A DNA stretch of 64,000 nucleotides from NCBI GenBank assembly GCA_029891345.1, contig CM057009.1, forward strand, positions 89,141,416-89,205,415, in the 5' to 3' direction. Positions 22,981 through 35,060 of this stretch are shown in pieces. The stretch comes from Dryococelus australis. Its lineage: Eukaryota > Arthropoda > Insecta > Phasmatodea > Phasmatidae. Each line of letters begins with the position of its first letter. The first letter of the stretch is position 1. The position numbers were made by a program, and so were the translations under genes. A model generated the notes under the pieces. That model saw only the letters and a list, made by a program, of their open reading frames with translations. It was not told where the DNA came from and ran no database searches.

Positions 22981-23602
22981 AAACTAGAACTAGTACAACA
23001 AAGATGATTGTTACCTTAGATGAAATAAGTGGTAAATCACTTCAAGTGCGACAAGGAAAACTATTTCGTGAAGACCAAGATACCAATTCAACTGCTATGC
23101 ACAGTGGTGGAGGAGAACCAATAGCAGTTCAATAAAAACTAGAACTAGTACAACAAAGATGATTGTTACCTTAGATGAAATAAGTGGTAAATCACTTCAA
23201 GTGCGACAAGGAAAACTATTTCGTGAAGACCAAGATACCAATTCAACTGCTATGCACAGTGGTGGAGGAGAACCAATAGCAGTTCAATAAAAACTAGAAC
23301 TAGTACAACAAAGATGATTGTTACCTTAGATGAAATAAGTGGTAAATCACTTCAAGTGCGACAAGGAAAACTATTTCGTGAAGACCAAGATACCAATTCA
23401 ACTGCTATGCACAGTGGTGGAGGAGAACCAATAGCAGTTCAATAAAAACTAGAACTAGTACAACAAAGATGATTGTTACCTTAGATGAAATAAGTGGTAA
23501 GTCACTTCAAGTGCGACAAGGAAAACTATTTCGTGAAGACCAAGATACCAATTCAACTGCTATGCACAGTGGTGGAGGAGAACCAATAGCAGTTCAATAA
23601 AA
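22825..23602 (+). repeat. Minisatellite, 155-bp unit, five near-identical copies
   Basis: 'actagaactagtacaacaaa' recurs at 22828, 22983, 23138, 23293 and 23448 (period exactly 155). The only differences I see are in 'ggtaagtcac' (copies 1 and 5: 'aagtc'; copies 2-4: 'aaatc'). Each unit ends in 'gcagttcaataa', so each carries the same short frame and stop; since 155 is not a multiple of three, the copies are not fused into one frame. Homogeneity is much higher than expected for the decayed LINE next to it, so amplification or homogenisation was recent. Confidence 0.97.
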
Positions 23603-23689
23603 ATGTTTTCCCTTATGCTACGTCTAAATATGATACGACGCATTTCATAACTCCACTTAAACACGCGTTGGTGCAGTACACCAAGAAGA

Positions 23690-26130
23690 ATTCTCAATAG
23701 GTATTATTTAGATACCTCGACGAATTTGAGTCAGTTGCTTCAATAATCACGTACCATTACTTGAATCCAATTCGCCGAAATGCCACTATCCTATGTTGAT
23801 TACACAGGAGACTTTAATGCTCTAGGATTTGACCTGAGATACATACACACACAAAATATTAGTGGCTATTATAACAAATAAAGAAACACGCTCTACTTGG
23901 GACACCAAAAACATTTGGTCCGGAACAGTTAAATGATACTATTTAGTACAAAGCAATACTTGAATTAGTATTTTCGAGTATAAATGTTTTCAGTTAAGTG
24001 AATTCAATCGACCCGTTGGTAGATGAAGATGTTTTGAACCCTGCTATTTTTATATGCGGTTTAACTACCCGATTGCAAAATATTAAGTATGAGAACGATA
24101 TTTCCATTAGAAACTACAGTAGAGTTTATTATATGTCGCTATATCTATCACTCAAAGAAGGAAATTGGACATCATTTATGACGCGAACGGTGTAAATTTA
24201 AAGATAGATGTATTAACTACAGCAATGACCAACGTATTCCATGAATTGTTCAAAAATGTGCTAATTATCACTATTGGTTTTCGAGTAATTTAATATGCCT
24301 ATTTAAGCGTAAAGAACAATCTAGTAAAATATTCAAGAAACTAACAGTCCCAATAATTATGGGAACTTTCCTAACCTAATAAAAAAAGTTAAATCCAAAA
24401 CTAAAGAATATAGGGACACTTGGCTTAGACCTACATGTATAAATACGTTCAAAGCAAACCCCACTAAATTATGAAACTATGCTAAAATTAAGAATCAGGG
24501 CTTTAAACGAACACCGTATATTACTGTGAATGGAAATGCAACGCATTATAGAGCTTTAAAAGCAAATTATTTTGGAATGCATTTTGCTTATATATATACA
24601 CACACACACACATATATTCAAATCCTAGCTTTTGATGCATCTCAACAACCAACTCAACATTTTGAAAACAATCTTTCCCCAGTACTTGTTATAGACTCTT
24701 CAGTGTTTTGCACTATAAAAAGTCATATACAAAACTCTATTAGTAAAGGTTGTGCGCAATTTTAAAACAAATATTAAAATACATTTTTAATATGAGTTTA
24801 CCCACGCCAGCTTACCCCTTTTTAGGAAAACAGCAGATAGTAATTTCAGTATTTCAAAACGTAATAAACTCATAGTAAATAATTAGAGTCCCATATATTT
24901 TCAATCTGGATCTTCAACATTTTTAAAAATAATAGTTCATAAAAATTTATTCTTTATTGTTATAATCGGTTATCAGAAAACTATAATGGCTTTATTTAAG
25001 AGAAACGTTCACAACAAATAGTTCAATTTTGTTAACTTCCTATAGAGGGAGTAAATATCTCGTGGAAATGTAGATGCAGTGCATTTTGACATAAGCAAAG
25101 TATCTGATACCTGTAATAATAAAAAAAACATATGTATAATAGATTTCATTCGGAAGTACATGAACTCGTTTACAAGCTGTTTTATGGAAAGCAAATTTCA
25201 AGTCAAAATTGATCATACATTTTTTTCCCCCATTTTAAGCACCGTCTGGTATGCCCCAAGGTAGAATTTTATCGCCACTTCTATTTAATATTTTTGGTGA
25301 TAATATTTTCGAAATTCTGAAATACTTGAGAGCGTTGATAGATGCAGATCACTTAAAAATATATAGAACAAATCATAACTCAATTTACTGTGAGACGCTT
25401 CTGAAAGATATTTCATCGGGCCAAAGCTGGTAAATCCAGAATTTAAGAAAGCTTAGTTTTGAAAAAAAAAATATTCAAATTGTAAAATTTTCAAGGAATG
25501 CGCATACAGTAATATTTAACTATAAAATATATTATATAAAATTTTTGAGAGTACAATGTGTACATAACCTGGGAACGCATCTTGATTCGAATTATATTTC
25601 CATCATCACTTGGGTTATTTAATAACATCTGCTGGCAAAATATTTTGTAGTATAAAGCATTTGACATGCTGTGCGACAAATGATTATTTGCGTCTTTGTC
25701 TATATTATACGTTAATATGGTCAAAACTTGAATACTCATCATGGATATGGAACTCATTACCGGCTACTGACGTCACAAGTATGTAAATTATACTAAAGAA
25801 GTCCTTAGATTTATCTACGTTGAACATTTAACTAATATATACAATTATTTTTAATACGAGAGAATTACTCCGACTCTAACCATCTTAACGCTCAAAAAAC
25901 AGAAGGAAACATATTGAATCTACGTTTGTCTGTAATTGTATTTTTATGAATTTTCAATGTGACAAAATTATGAATAGGATCGGTATTTCGTGTACCCCAG
26001 TACAATCAAAAATATAAAAAAATTCTGACTATGATTCATTTGATAAATGATTTTACCACGCGTTGTTGTAACAAATTTAATAACTGTTCCATATTTAAGG
26101 ACATATTTATAAACAAGAATATAACATTGA
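23690..26130 (+). pseudogene. Decayed non-LTR retrotransposon pol (Jockey/CR1-like endonuclease linker and reverse transcriptase)
   Basis: Fragments of one pol gene lie in order across several frames. First comes a linker with 'RLQNIKYENDISIRNYSR' (23998-24195) and 'HYWFSSNLICLFKRKEQSS' (~24262-24320), the region before RT in Jockey/CR1-type LINEs. Then 'KTKEYRDTWL' (~24396) and 'GFKRTPYITVNGNATH' (~24500-24546). RT follows: 'IIVHKNLFFIV' (~24930), a 'FISKVSDT'-like region (25079+), 'PQGRILSPLLFNIF' (25254-25295), and 'DADHLKIY' where the catalytic YADD/FADD box belongs (25341-25364). Further matches are 'QIVKFSRNAHTVIFNYKI' (~25475-25530) and a C-terminal 'HLINDFTTRCCNKFNNCSIF' (26037-26096). 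There are many stops and frameshifts, and two of the box's four positions are changed, so it is dead. A CA microsatellite (24599-24612) has expanded inside it. Frames between 24526 and 26213 are pieces of this one gene. Confidence 0.88.
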
Positions 26131-28734
26131 AAAGTATGCCAGAGGCTGTACAGTGTTCAATAGAACACTGTCGGGATATATTTAATTTTACTACATTTTA
26201 TTGTATTACGTGAATGCATTTATTAATATATTATTATATTTTTTTTCAATAATTTTACTTTATTTGCTCGCACCGGCATTTGTGTTTGTGTATGCGTTTA
26301 GTAAAGTTTACAGTAGGTGTGTTTTATTGTATTCGTGTGTATATGTCTTAAGTGCATTCTGTTATGGACATAGGCAGGCTATTCGGCTGGCACTCAAATA
26401 AATACCATTTTTACTATGTACCGCTTGAATTTTGTAAATATCTTATAGAAATATCTTACAATTTAATAACAAGAAATGCTAATTCACATCCGTTTTTCCT
26501 CTCTCTGTTAGAGGATAAAACTTACTTTATGTGAGGTGTCGTTAAATAAACTGTAGTACTTAATTTGCATAAGTGAAGAGTAGTTTACTTTATGAATACT
26601 GTTTTGCGGGCAGATATTCTTATTTCTACAATGCATATGTCTTTTTTTGGTCGCCGCAGACAAATTAAAATATCTGTTTAGAACATGTAGAAATATTCCT
26701 CTGCCAAAAATGTGAGCTGATATTCCTGAAAGAAGACATGACCAAACTGTACTGATACCAGAAAAACTACAAAATATCGGAGCAGAAACCTACGCCAAAT
26801 ATTAAGATTGGGATATAAACGAAACGCCCTCATTTATAAAAATTTGTGAAATTTTATGTCATGAATAATACTTGAACAGGCCATGATGGTCATGTTGTAA
26901 AACCCTGCGATATTACTGGAAAATAAGTAGAATATTGTTAAAGTTATACAGCAATTATATTACCATAGCATCTGTTTACTTCGAATCAGAACACAGTGAA
27001 ATTTTTTCGTACAAGTATTATTTTCGATAGATTGACGAACTAATTGATTAGTATAAAAGAGGAACTCCTACCAAAATGATAGGCGAACATGCTCTGCTCA
27101 TCAAGGAATTTCGGGTGTATTTCATGTTGCCTTCCTGCAGATATTTGTGTTCTTTGTCAGTATATATCATACTGGATACTAAGAAAGAGTATAATTCTGA
27201 TCAAACAGCAACTATATAAAAAATTAACTTGGTATGGAGATGGTCCATGTTCATTTAAAACAAAAGAACTAACGTTTTCTTGTAACCAAAAATAATACGA
27301 AATAAGGACGATAACCAAAAGTAATTCCACGAAACAATTTGTTGAAGTTCAGGTTTTATGGTGTTTTCACATCGTACTTGAATTTCGTGTTATCAAGGTA
27401 ACCCGTTTCCCGCGTTTAATATTTCCCGAAATGTGTGCATTAACTCTCGTTTCATCTCCGGTCTCAACAACAGTTTCCACGTGGGATGCTGTAACCCCGC
27501 TCCAGTAAAGGGCTGCCATTTTTCGCGTCCTAGTGTGCTGTTCACTATATTTCATGGTAATTGACGGTGGCTTACAATGATGTATAATTTTCTTTCGGTT
27601 CCAGATTTAACACATATTCGTGATTCTCGCCTGGTTTTAAAAACTTGTGCGTGTGTCGCTGTTAACAAACGTTGGCACCCATCCGAAAGTCTAAAGCCAA
27701 GACACGTTACTGAATGTAGATATTACTTCTCACGTGGTGTAATAAGTTAAATCGTGGCCAAATTTCGGCACGTTAATTACGTTAATTTGAATTCGAAAAT
27801 AAGGAAATGGTTTGTATCTTTTATTGAACTTATATTTGTGGTCTTCTTCCATAGCACGATATTTTTTTTAAATTTCTAACCATCATAAGGATAAAAATAA
27901 ATATTTCCTAGTTCCAACCGAAAATAAATGTCTGCGCCTAACCACCGTGTTATGAATACAGCTTTTCAAGGATAGGCGTGACGCTTGCATAAATTTGTGA
28001 TCTCATTTTAAACATTTAACACTCCCTGTTACACTGGCTTTATTTGCGTAGTCAAAATCGATTCCCGTTTGCTACGTTTCCTTCACGCACACGTTGATGG
28101 GAGAGGAACGAAAGAACTTTTAATGACTCGGTCAATAAATTAGGTGCCTCTAATGCTAAGGAAGTTTTTTCAATATAATGACTAATAAATTAAATGGAAG
28201 TTAAGTTGTAGATTAGAACATTAATATATATTTTGAAATTATAAAAGCCCCTATATTTATGTGGTTGTAAGACATCCCGCGAGCTTCCAAAAACGTGTTT
28301 CTCTTTTATATTAATTTACTTGAATACACGAACAGCGGTATCTGTGCATAAAAACTGACTGTAACGTTGTTATTCGGGTAGGAAGACGCAGCATTTACCC
28401 TCATCGGCATCTGTTCCGCGTAGCTTCTTATATTTCTATGCCCCAGGCGAGGGCCGGGTAATGATGGGGAAAAGCATCAATTTCAAGTCCATTATTCATC
28501 GTGTCATATAATTGTGATCGATTTTCCTACCACACATCATTATAGTAGCTACAGAAAACGAAAAATATTTTTAATGTAGTAACCTGGCCTGTGACGTGGT
28601 ATTTGGGACTATCGACATATAAAAATATAGATACTTTAGCGTGGCCCTTATACAGTAGTTAAGCTATTTATTCTAGCGTAACTTCAACAGTGTGAGATGT
28701 ATAGCTATGCCGGTTTTAAAACATGCATCATGCA
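26131..28734. other. AT-rich stretch, nothing recognised
   Basis: The first part may include the 3' end of the LINE, but no poly-A tail or target duplication is evident. Small frames at 26201-26534, 27089-27295 and 27367-27555 carry no known motif. Confidence 0.5.
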
Positions 28735-29290
28735 TCAGGAGCTAGGAGCCGTCTCCTATCTTGGATGACGTCACGAATTTTCCAGTTTTTCCCTTAAAAT
28801 TTCCCTTTTTCATCAATATTTCCCTTTTCTCACTCAATATTTCCCTTTTTTACCTTAATGTATCCCGTTATTCACTCAAAAAATATTCAAATCTCCAAAT
28901 TGCAAAAACGAGCAGCCCAAAAGACAATTTGGGGTGTTCGCTGATGATCAGCAGACACGATTCCCTCACCCCACCCATAACCAAGCTTACCTCACCCCTT
29001 CCCCCCCTCATACCACCACTCTCACCTCAACCCCTCTCCATTCTACCTCCTGGAAATTATTATAAAATCAAGAAAAATCGAAAAAACCAAAAAAAAAAAT
29101 CTAAATATCGAGGAATATATGTTAACCTCACAATAACACACCACCATAGCCAACCACCCACCCCTTTACCGTAATCCGTCCAGTCAAAAAATTCGAAAAT
29201 GATCGGAAAAAATCTACAAACTTTTCTTAAAAATCGAGTAACATTTATAACATTAGACCCATTCCATTGCTTACCCGTCCACCACGATCA
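28735..29290 (+). repeat. Large repeat superfamily L1x, partial copy
   Basis: It opens 'tatcttggatgacgtcacga', followed by repeated 'aatatttccctttt' blocks. A later segment has 'cctcaccccttcccc', 'accaccactctcacctcaac', 'atcaagaaaaatcg' and 'aaatatcgaggaatatatgt' then 'taacctcaca'. That segment matches the reverse complement of 43780-44060, and the 'ttttccc' part matches the reverse complement of 42300-42440. The 137-codon frame at 28761-29174 is repeat-derived and low-complexity. Confidence 0.75.
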
Positions 29291-30000
29291 CCACACCGTA
29301 TTTTCTCCCACACCACCTGACAATTCTTAAAATATGCTTTTATAAGGAAAGCAGATATTTTAATAAATTGGATATAGCTAACGTATTCTAGACGCAAACA
29401 TACACACGTCATAAAAATACCATAAGCAAATGCCCATTTATAATTTTTCAGAATCGTAAGAGTTAATTAAAATTTATAAAATATTTTGAACACTGCTGAA
29501 TACTCAAAACTAGACATTGTTAAAACTACGCAAAAATTAGAAATTTTCGTAAAATTCAAACAGTCCGCTTTTTAAATAAGAATTTTCCATAAATTTCATA
29601 ACATATCGACGTATTCAGAGAACCTCTCCATATATTAAGGAAAAAAGTTATGTTTTAATTTTCGCTACGTAGGTTGATACTAGTATATAAAAAATATATA
29701 AAAAGTTGAAATGTACCAAAGACGTCCATGTTTCGAATGTCAGACCTGGTGGGTTTACAGACAAACACGTGTTAAATCAGCAACAACGGTCTCACACAGC
29801 AGACGCTTCCGCATTGAATCACGCCAATCTGGGCGAGGTGAGGCTACACAACGGCAGACACGGTTGGCAGCGCTGTTCACTACAATCCGGACCACTCACC
29901 AAGTCATCCGTTTGCATAAAACGATCCATTCTACGTCATGTGCTTAGAGAAGTCGTACGATTATAGAAGTCGGTCGACTGAGAAAATCGGACGTTTTCAA
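29291..30000. other. AT-rich stretch, then a moderately GC block
   Basis: 29291-29700 is AT-rich. 29706-29966 has two overlapping open frames (86 and 78 codons) and more balanced composition, but no motif I recognise; it leads directly into the 72-bp array. Confidence 0.45.
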
Positions 30001-30304
30001 ATCGCATGCATAAAGTTAATAATTTCTCTCAAGGCACTTACAATACGTACGACTTCGACTAATACAACACAAATCGCATGCATAAAATTAATAATTTCTC
30101 TCAAGGCACTTACAATACGTACGACTTCGAGTCATACAACACAAATCGGATGCATAAAATTAATAATTTCTCTCAAGGCACTTACAATACGTACGACTTC
30201 GAGTGATACAACACAAATCGCATGCATAAAATTAATAATTTCTCTCAAGGCACTTACAATACGTACGACTTCGAGTCATACAACACAAATCGCATGCATA
30301 AAAG
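30001..30304 (+). repeat. Minisatellite, 72-bp unit, 4.2 copies
   Basis: 'atcgcatgcataaa' starts copies at 30001, 30073, 30145, 30217 and a partial copy at 30289. Few substitutions ('gactaat' versus 'gagtcat' or 'gagtgat'; 'atcgg' in copy 3). The unit is a multiple of three, so one frame stays open and repeats a 24-residue sequence (IACIKLIISLKALTIRTTSS...). This is expected from the repeat length and is not by itself evidence of a protein. Confidence 0.96.
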
Positions 30305-31217
30305 GGCCCTAAGCGGAACATATTTTATGAAACATGACTGATACTCGATGGCAGTAAAACTGCAAAACTTTGATTTGCAAATTGTGCGCGATAAGCTGAA
30401 TACACGTAATAAATATACATGTGTTTTCTTTGTCCATGCTACATTTTAGAGTATGAAGATACCTTATTAAAAAAAAAAAGTAATTGTCTATTAGCGCAGT
30501 AACATGACTAATGCCAAGGTTTTACTCAGAAAAGACAGTATCTGTTTGTATAAACGATACCTTAAACACTCACAGAATTAAAAATTGCGCACAAATACCC
30601 CTTCTCGATTTAACTAATTTTAGGTATTCATTTACGGTCTAATAAATATTGTTACGCGCATACTTCCAATATTGTGATCGCTTTTTAAGCATAAATATTT
30701 TTAATTACTTTTCTGCGTGCTAGAAATTTAAGATACTGCATTACGTGAAATGTACCACATGAAAGGGATAAATTATGCTTACTTGAATCAATTGGTCATG
30801 AAGAAAGAGAGAAGATATACTAATTATAACTCCAACTTCAGCTACAGTGTAGTATATGTTGATGTTAACGTGCGCAACAAATTTTCATTAGTAATTTAGA
30901 TCATACTGCTAATTGTACACTATTTACGTTTCACTGGCTCTTGGAAACGACGTGGATCGAGACCAACTGATTAACGAATACGTTTCAAAATTCTGTCTCT
31001 CGTATTTATAGGTCTCAATCCACCAAACTATTTTATCAGCAGACGAGCGCGGCACTATACAAACTAGTTATACTGAAAACACTCATGATTCCTTTCTGAC
31101 CTTGCTGCATCCTAAAACCAAGGGCGTGGCAAGGCAGTATTTGCATAAGTCATAGCAAAACCATCAAAACACAACCAAAGGCAAAAGCCATGCAAAAAAC
31201 CATTTTTCTGTACAGTG
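30305..31217. other. AT-rich stretch, nothing recognised
   Basis: No gene, RNA or repeat recognised. Confidence 0.5.
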
Positions 31218-31220
31218 TAA

Positions 31221-32217
31221 AGCGGATATTACACGATACTGCTGCCGTACTTGGTTCTTGTACAAGCTTCTACAAGACCTAGTGCATGAGCCGGTATACC
31301 AGCCGCTATATGAGCCGCCATGGAAGATACATATTACACGACAGCAGTTCGCGTACGAGCACTTGGCACCCTCGGTGGGTGCGCAGTGTGTGGTTTGTAG
31401 TATAAGTGAACACCATTCGACGAACTGCTACCAGTTAGTCACTTGCGTAGGCCTATAAGAGTACTAGCCAGCACATCTTAATATTGCTCTATTACTATTC
31501 GCGTTTTACATAAATCATTTGCTTACTAGTATAGTTTCATTCATTTTCTTTAGAATGACGTGCATTCACTAGAGTACGAGTGTGTTGTTACTAATTTTGA
31601 CGAAAATTACTGACCGGTTGCAAAATACAGTTTTTATATATGTATCGTGATATTATCCCCATGTAAAATTTGATGGTAAAAGTTTTGGTCTGACGGAGTT
31701 TCGAGTTCACAGAACAAGATACACGCTACGCGCGAGCATACTTTCTCACTGTACCACCAGTTCACACACCACGTGTTGAGTTTGTATACTACAGATGATA
31801 TACATTTTTGAAATTAAGTTTCTCATGCAGAAGATAATTTTTTAAGTATTAAGAACGGTTTTAAACAGTTATTAAGAGTGGTCATCGCTAATATTCTTCG
31901 TCGTCGTATTTTAATCTATTTGACAGAGTTTCAAATTCACGGATGTAAAATTCAAGATGGAGCCATCCTTTTCAGTTTCTTCATCAACTCGTTTCAAGCG
32001 CCCTACGCTCCGAAACTGCAATGTGATTGGTCAGGTACGAGAGCCGGTATGGAACCTGCCACGGAAAATAGGACAGGTCCAATTACCAAACCTGTGATGA
32101 AATTTAGCAGCGCGAGGCGAAAAATGCCATAACGGGTGCCTTACAGGCCGGTATAACGGCAGACATGGCAGACCTTGCACAAGTTTTTACGAAATCTGGT
32201 ACCGTGTAATATGGCCT
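31221..32217. mobile_element. ~1-kb TIR element with TAA target duplication, PIF/Harbinger-like
   Basis: The left end 'agcggatattacacgatac' and right end 'gtaccgtgtaatatggcct' are imperfect inverted repeats. Both are flanked by TAA (31218-31220 and 32218-32220), the 3-bp TWA target typical of PIF/Harbinger elements. A second terminus-like phrase 'atattacacgacagcag' lies inside near 31330, hinting at an internal duplication or a nested relative. I see no transposase; short frames at 31258-31458 and 31878-32132 have no catalytic motifs. Non-autonomous element; superfamily inferred from TSD and end sequence. Confidence 0.78.
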
Positions 32218-32220
32218 TAA

Positions 32221-32949
32221 GGGTAAGTTGATAGTTATAAACGAATTATAACAGAATAATAGAAGTGTGATAATATTCTTTATTTTGAGTATGTTCTTCC
32301 ATTTTTTTTATACAAGTGGAAAACTTCCATTCGTTATCATTCTTACATTTTATGTTGAAAAGTTAATATTATTTTTTTCCTTTCCCATATATAATAACTT
32401 TATTTAAAACATTTTCATAAAAAGCAAGGTTGCCAAAAAATTTAGAGTAAAATGCAACCAGATTCTTCAGGTATTCGCTGGTATTCAGCTTATATTTACA
32501 AATTTTTCATACATGTTATATTTATACGCCTTACTGGCCATTTTAATAAGTAAATACAAAATTCAAAAGGCCATCACAATATATATTGAGCAAGTCACCC
32601 CAAATTACTACCGTTACAAAATGGCGGCTTTATTTCTGTCACACCTACATTTACTCTTCACATTACGATTGTTTTGTTCCTACACCAGGAAAAACCTATT
32701 TTGGTAACTGGTCATTAATTAAAAAAACATAACCGCAATGGTTATTTCCTAATTTTCTCACGATACCAAGTAGCTGGGAGCAACTGCTAAGCAATGCCAG
32801 CCTTAACTCCCGCGATTAAATGCGATTTTTGCAAAAAGTCCTAAACTTCGTACAGTTTTCTCTTAAAAATGTCACAAAAACAAGGATTTTCGCATATCTC
32901 CTATGTGATACAAAAAGCTAAGACTACAATTAATGCCTGGCTTACAATT
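32221..32949. other. AT-rich stretch, nothing recognised
   Basis: No gene or repeat recognised. A phrase 'aaaatggcggct' near 32619 echoes the 1960-4400 array but is too short to assign. Confidence 0.45.
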
Positions 32950-33080
32950 GTTTGCAAATGGTTACAAATGGTTGCAAATGTTTGCCATTGTTTGCAACTG
33001 GTTACGAATGTTTGCAAATATTTACAAGTGTTTGCCATTGTTTGCAAATGGTTACAAAGGTTTTCAAGTGGTTAAAAGTG
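32950..33080 (+). repeat. 10-bp minisatellite, ~13 units
   Basis: Exact 10-bp periodicity with consensus 'g(t/g)ttgcaaat': gtttgcaaat, ggttacaaat, ggttgcaaat, gtttgccatt, gtttgcaact and so on. Units vary at one to three positions. The period is close to one turn of the DNA helix. An open frame across it yields a Cys/Val/Leu-rich 10-residue repeat, which I consider incidental. Confidence 0.93.
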
Positions 33081-34169
33081 TCTTTATTTTTCTGTGACGA
33101 CACAGTCACTGGTTACAGAAGGTAACATCGGATTTTGGCTAAAAGGTCAACATTTCTCAAAACTTTAAAACCTTTAAAAATTTCCTGCCAACGGGGCCCT
33201 CGCCTAACGTCAAAGTGACGTAAGTGACCTATTTGCTTTATGAGCCTGCATTGTAAATCAATAAGAGTGGTACTTATCTCTGGTAGAAGCTTGCCTCCTC
33301 AAGGTCGCTGAACTGACCCCGATGGCAGCGTGTACCGGGATTAAATACACAGGTCCGCCCTCCTGCGCTACCAATCGAATTAATTTTCCCCTCAAAACCC
33401 GAATTTCCAAGAAATTATAGGGGTTTTCAATTACTCCTGCGAGGGATCAAGCTAATCACAACCAATAACATTTGACATTACCAAATATGGAGACCGATGC
33501 AACGGACACCAATATCCCTTAGAGGGTCTAACAAAATGAAAATTTAAACATCCAATAATATTGCAGTATGCCCTCAACTTCCGTCCTCTTGACCAAGTTA
33601 TCGGAAACAACATAACGAAACATCACGTTTTTGGGCGGCGCGCGCACCATCACAAGCTGGTCACCAAGCTTGCCGGCGACTGTGCTGTACTCCGCTGATG
33701 AATCACTGACACATCGGTCCGCGGAACACTTCTCTGCCATGTCTAGTTGCTGCTGCATGTGAAAATAAGCACGGACATTAACAGTTATTTTCTCGGTACC
33801 TCAGATGTTTCAATATCTTTTTACAGAGACGTGAAGCTGGTGAGAACCTTACAGGTTAGTTTTATTAGTGTTTCAAGCCACATCGGAGGTTTTTTTTTTT
33901 AACCTCAAATCAATGTGTGAAGGTGTTCGTGCTGCTGTGGCCTGTTCAGAGAGGATCAGGGCAAGCATTACACAGAGGGTAAGGTTAGCTCAAAGAAAAG
34001 CACTCAATTACAATAAACTACTTTAATTTAAATTAACTATTACAAATACTCGTCAAGCAGGCGGCATGTGTACCAATTGAATACAGTATTTATTCGGCAA
34101 GTAGCAAACGTGATATTACCAAACAGCTCTCAACAAGGCGCTGGTGCCTTTACTCGATTACATTAAGCG
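33081..34169. other. Unique stretch, nothing firmly recognised
   Basis: Mixed composition. A 76-codon minus-strand frame at 33528-33758 contains no motif I recognise. No RNA gene. Confidence 0.45.
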
Positions 34170-35060
34170 TTAGGCTTGAAGGCGGTTCTGTGCTCAGATG
34201 GAGCTTAATACCCTTCGCAAGTACAGTGCCCTACTTGCCGTCAGTCGCCCTATCAGGGAATGGATATGTAACCACTCGCTGTCGAAGTCTCGTAGCAGCC
34301 CTTTCGACGGCGGGCTCGTCGGGTGATGATCGCGTCTCGCAGTCCTCGGGCAGGGCCTCCGGCGGCAGCAGTCAAGATGGCGCTCAGAGCCGCCATCGCT
34401 CTGATCTTATATACTCCTGGTTCAATAAATGTTGATTTTATTTTTTTGCTGTGTCATTACATATTAATTTCTATATTTACCTGATATAGTGTTGTGATTT
34501 TGGCAATGTCTTGTAAGGGTGAATATTCCTAGTTTATAATAATTTTAGCAATGTGGGCACAGTAGGCTTCGCTCGTCGGTTTCACACCCCCTCGTTCATT
34601 CAAGCCACGTACACCTCACTCGCCGTCATCCCGCAATCTACAGTCGTCGTCCACAATTACTTGACTCGCGCACACTCAGCCAGGCGGCCTCTATCAAAGA
34701 CTGCCGGCCGCTGAGTTGCGGCAATATATATAGTGTCTTAGGCAGCCATCTAGAATCTTTCCTAACTCGCACGATGCCTCGTGGAGGGCTGAGGCGCCAG
34801 CCAGTCTCACCAGAACATTCTTGCGTTGTCGCTAAATGTATCTGAAACTCTAGCAGACGAGAGGAATTCTGTGACGCCAGCAAGTCTCGCCGCGTTCGGC
34901 ATTCACGGGATTCCCTGAAGGGGGGATCAGGAGGCCGCGAGTGCATCGTTTCAGGAAGAGGGGAGGGCGAGGTGGGTCTCCGAATATGGCGCGGGGCAGC
35001 TGAGTCGGCGCCAGCTGCAGCACGTAGCAATATTAACACCTTAAATAATATAATTTTTAG
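34170..35060 (-). other. GC/CpG-rich block with TATA-like sites (candidate promoter or LTR-like region)
   Basis: This block is markedly richer in GC and CpG than the window. On the minus strand it holds 'gtatataagatcagagcg' (TATATAAG at 34406-34413) and, ~310 bp upstream, 'cactatatatattgccgc'. Frames at 34190-34435 (+) and 34638-35039 (-) lack recognisable domains. It could be a host CpG-rich promoter with a first exon, or an LTR/repeat fragment. I could not find a direct-repeat partner to prove an LTR. Confidence 0.35.

Noticed and set aside
13261..30304. Direct-repeat arrays resembling CRISPR (60-, 83-, 155- and 72-bp units)
   Set aside because: Units are contiguous with no unique spacers, and the host context is eukaryotic; these are minisatellites.
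29938..30312. 124-codon repeat-encoded frame as a repetitive protein
   Set aside because: Openness follows from the 72-bp unit being divisible by three; no other coding evidence.
34170..35060. LTR retrotransposon
   Set aside because: TATA-like sites and GC shift are suggestive, but no direct terminal repeats, primer-binding site or gag/pol frames were found nearby.
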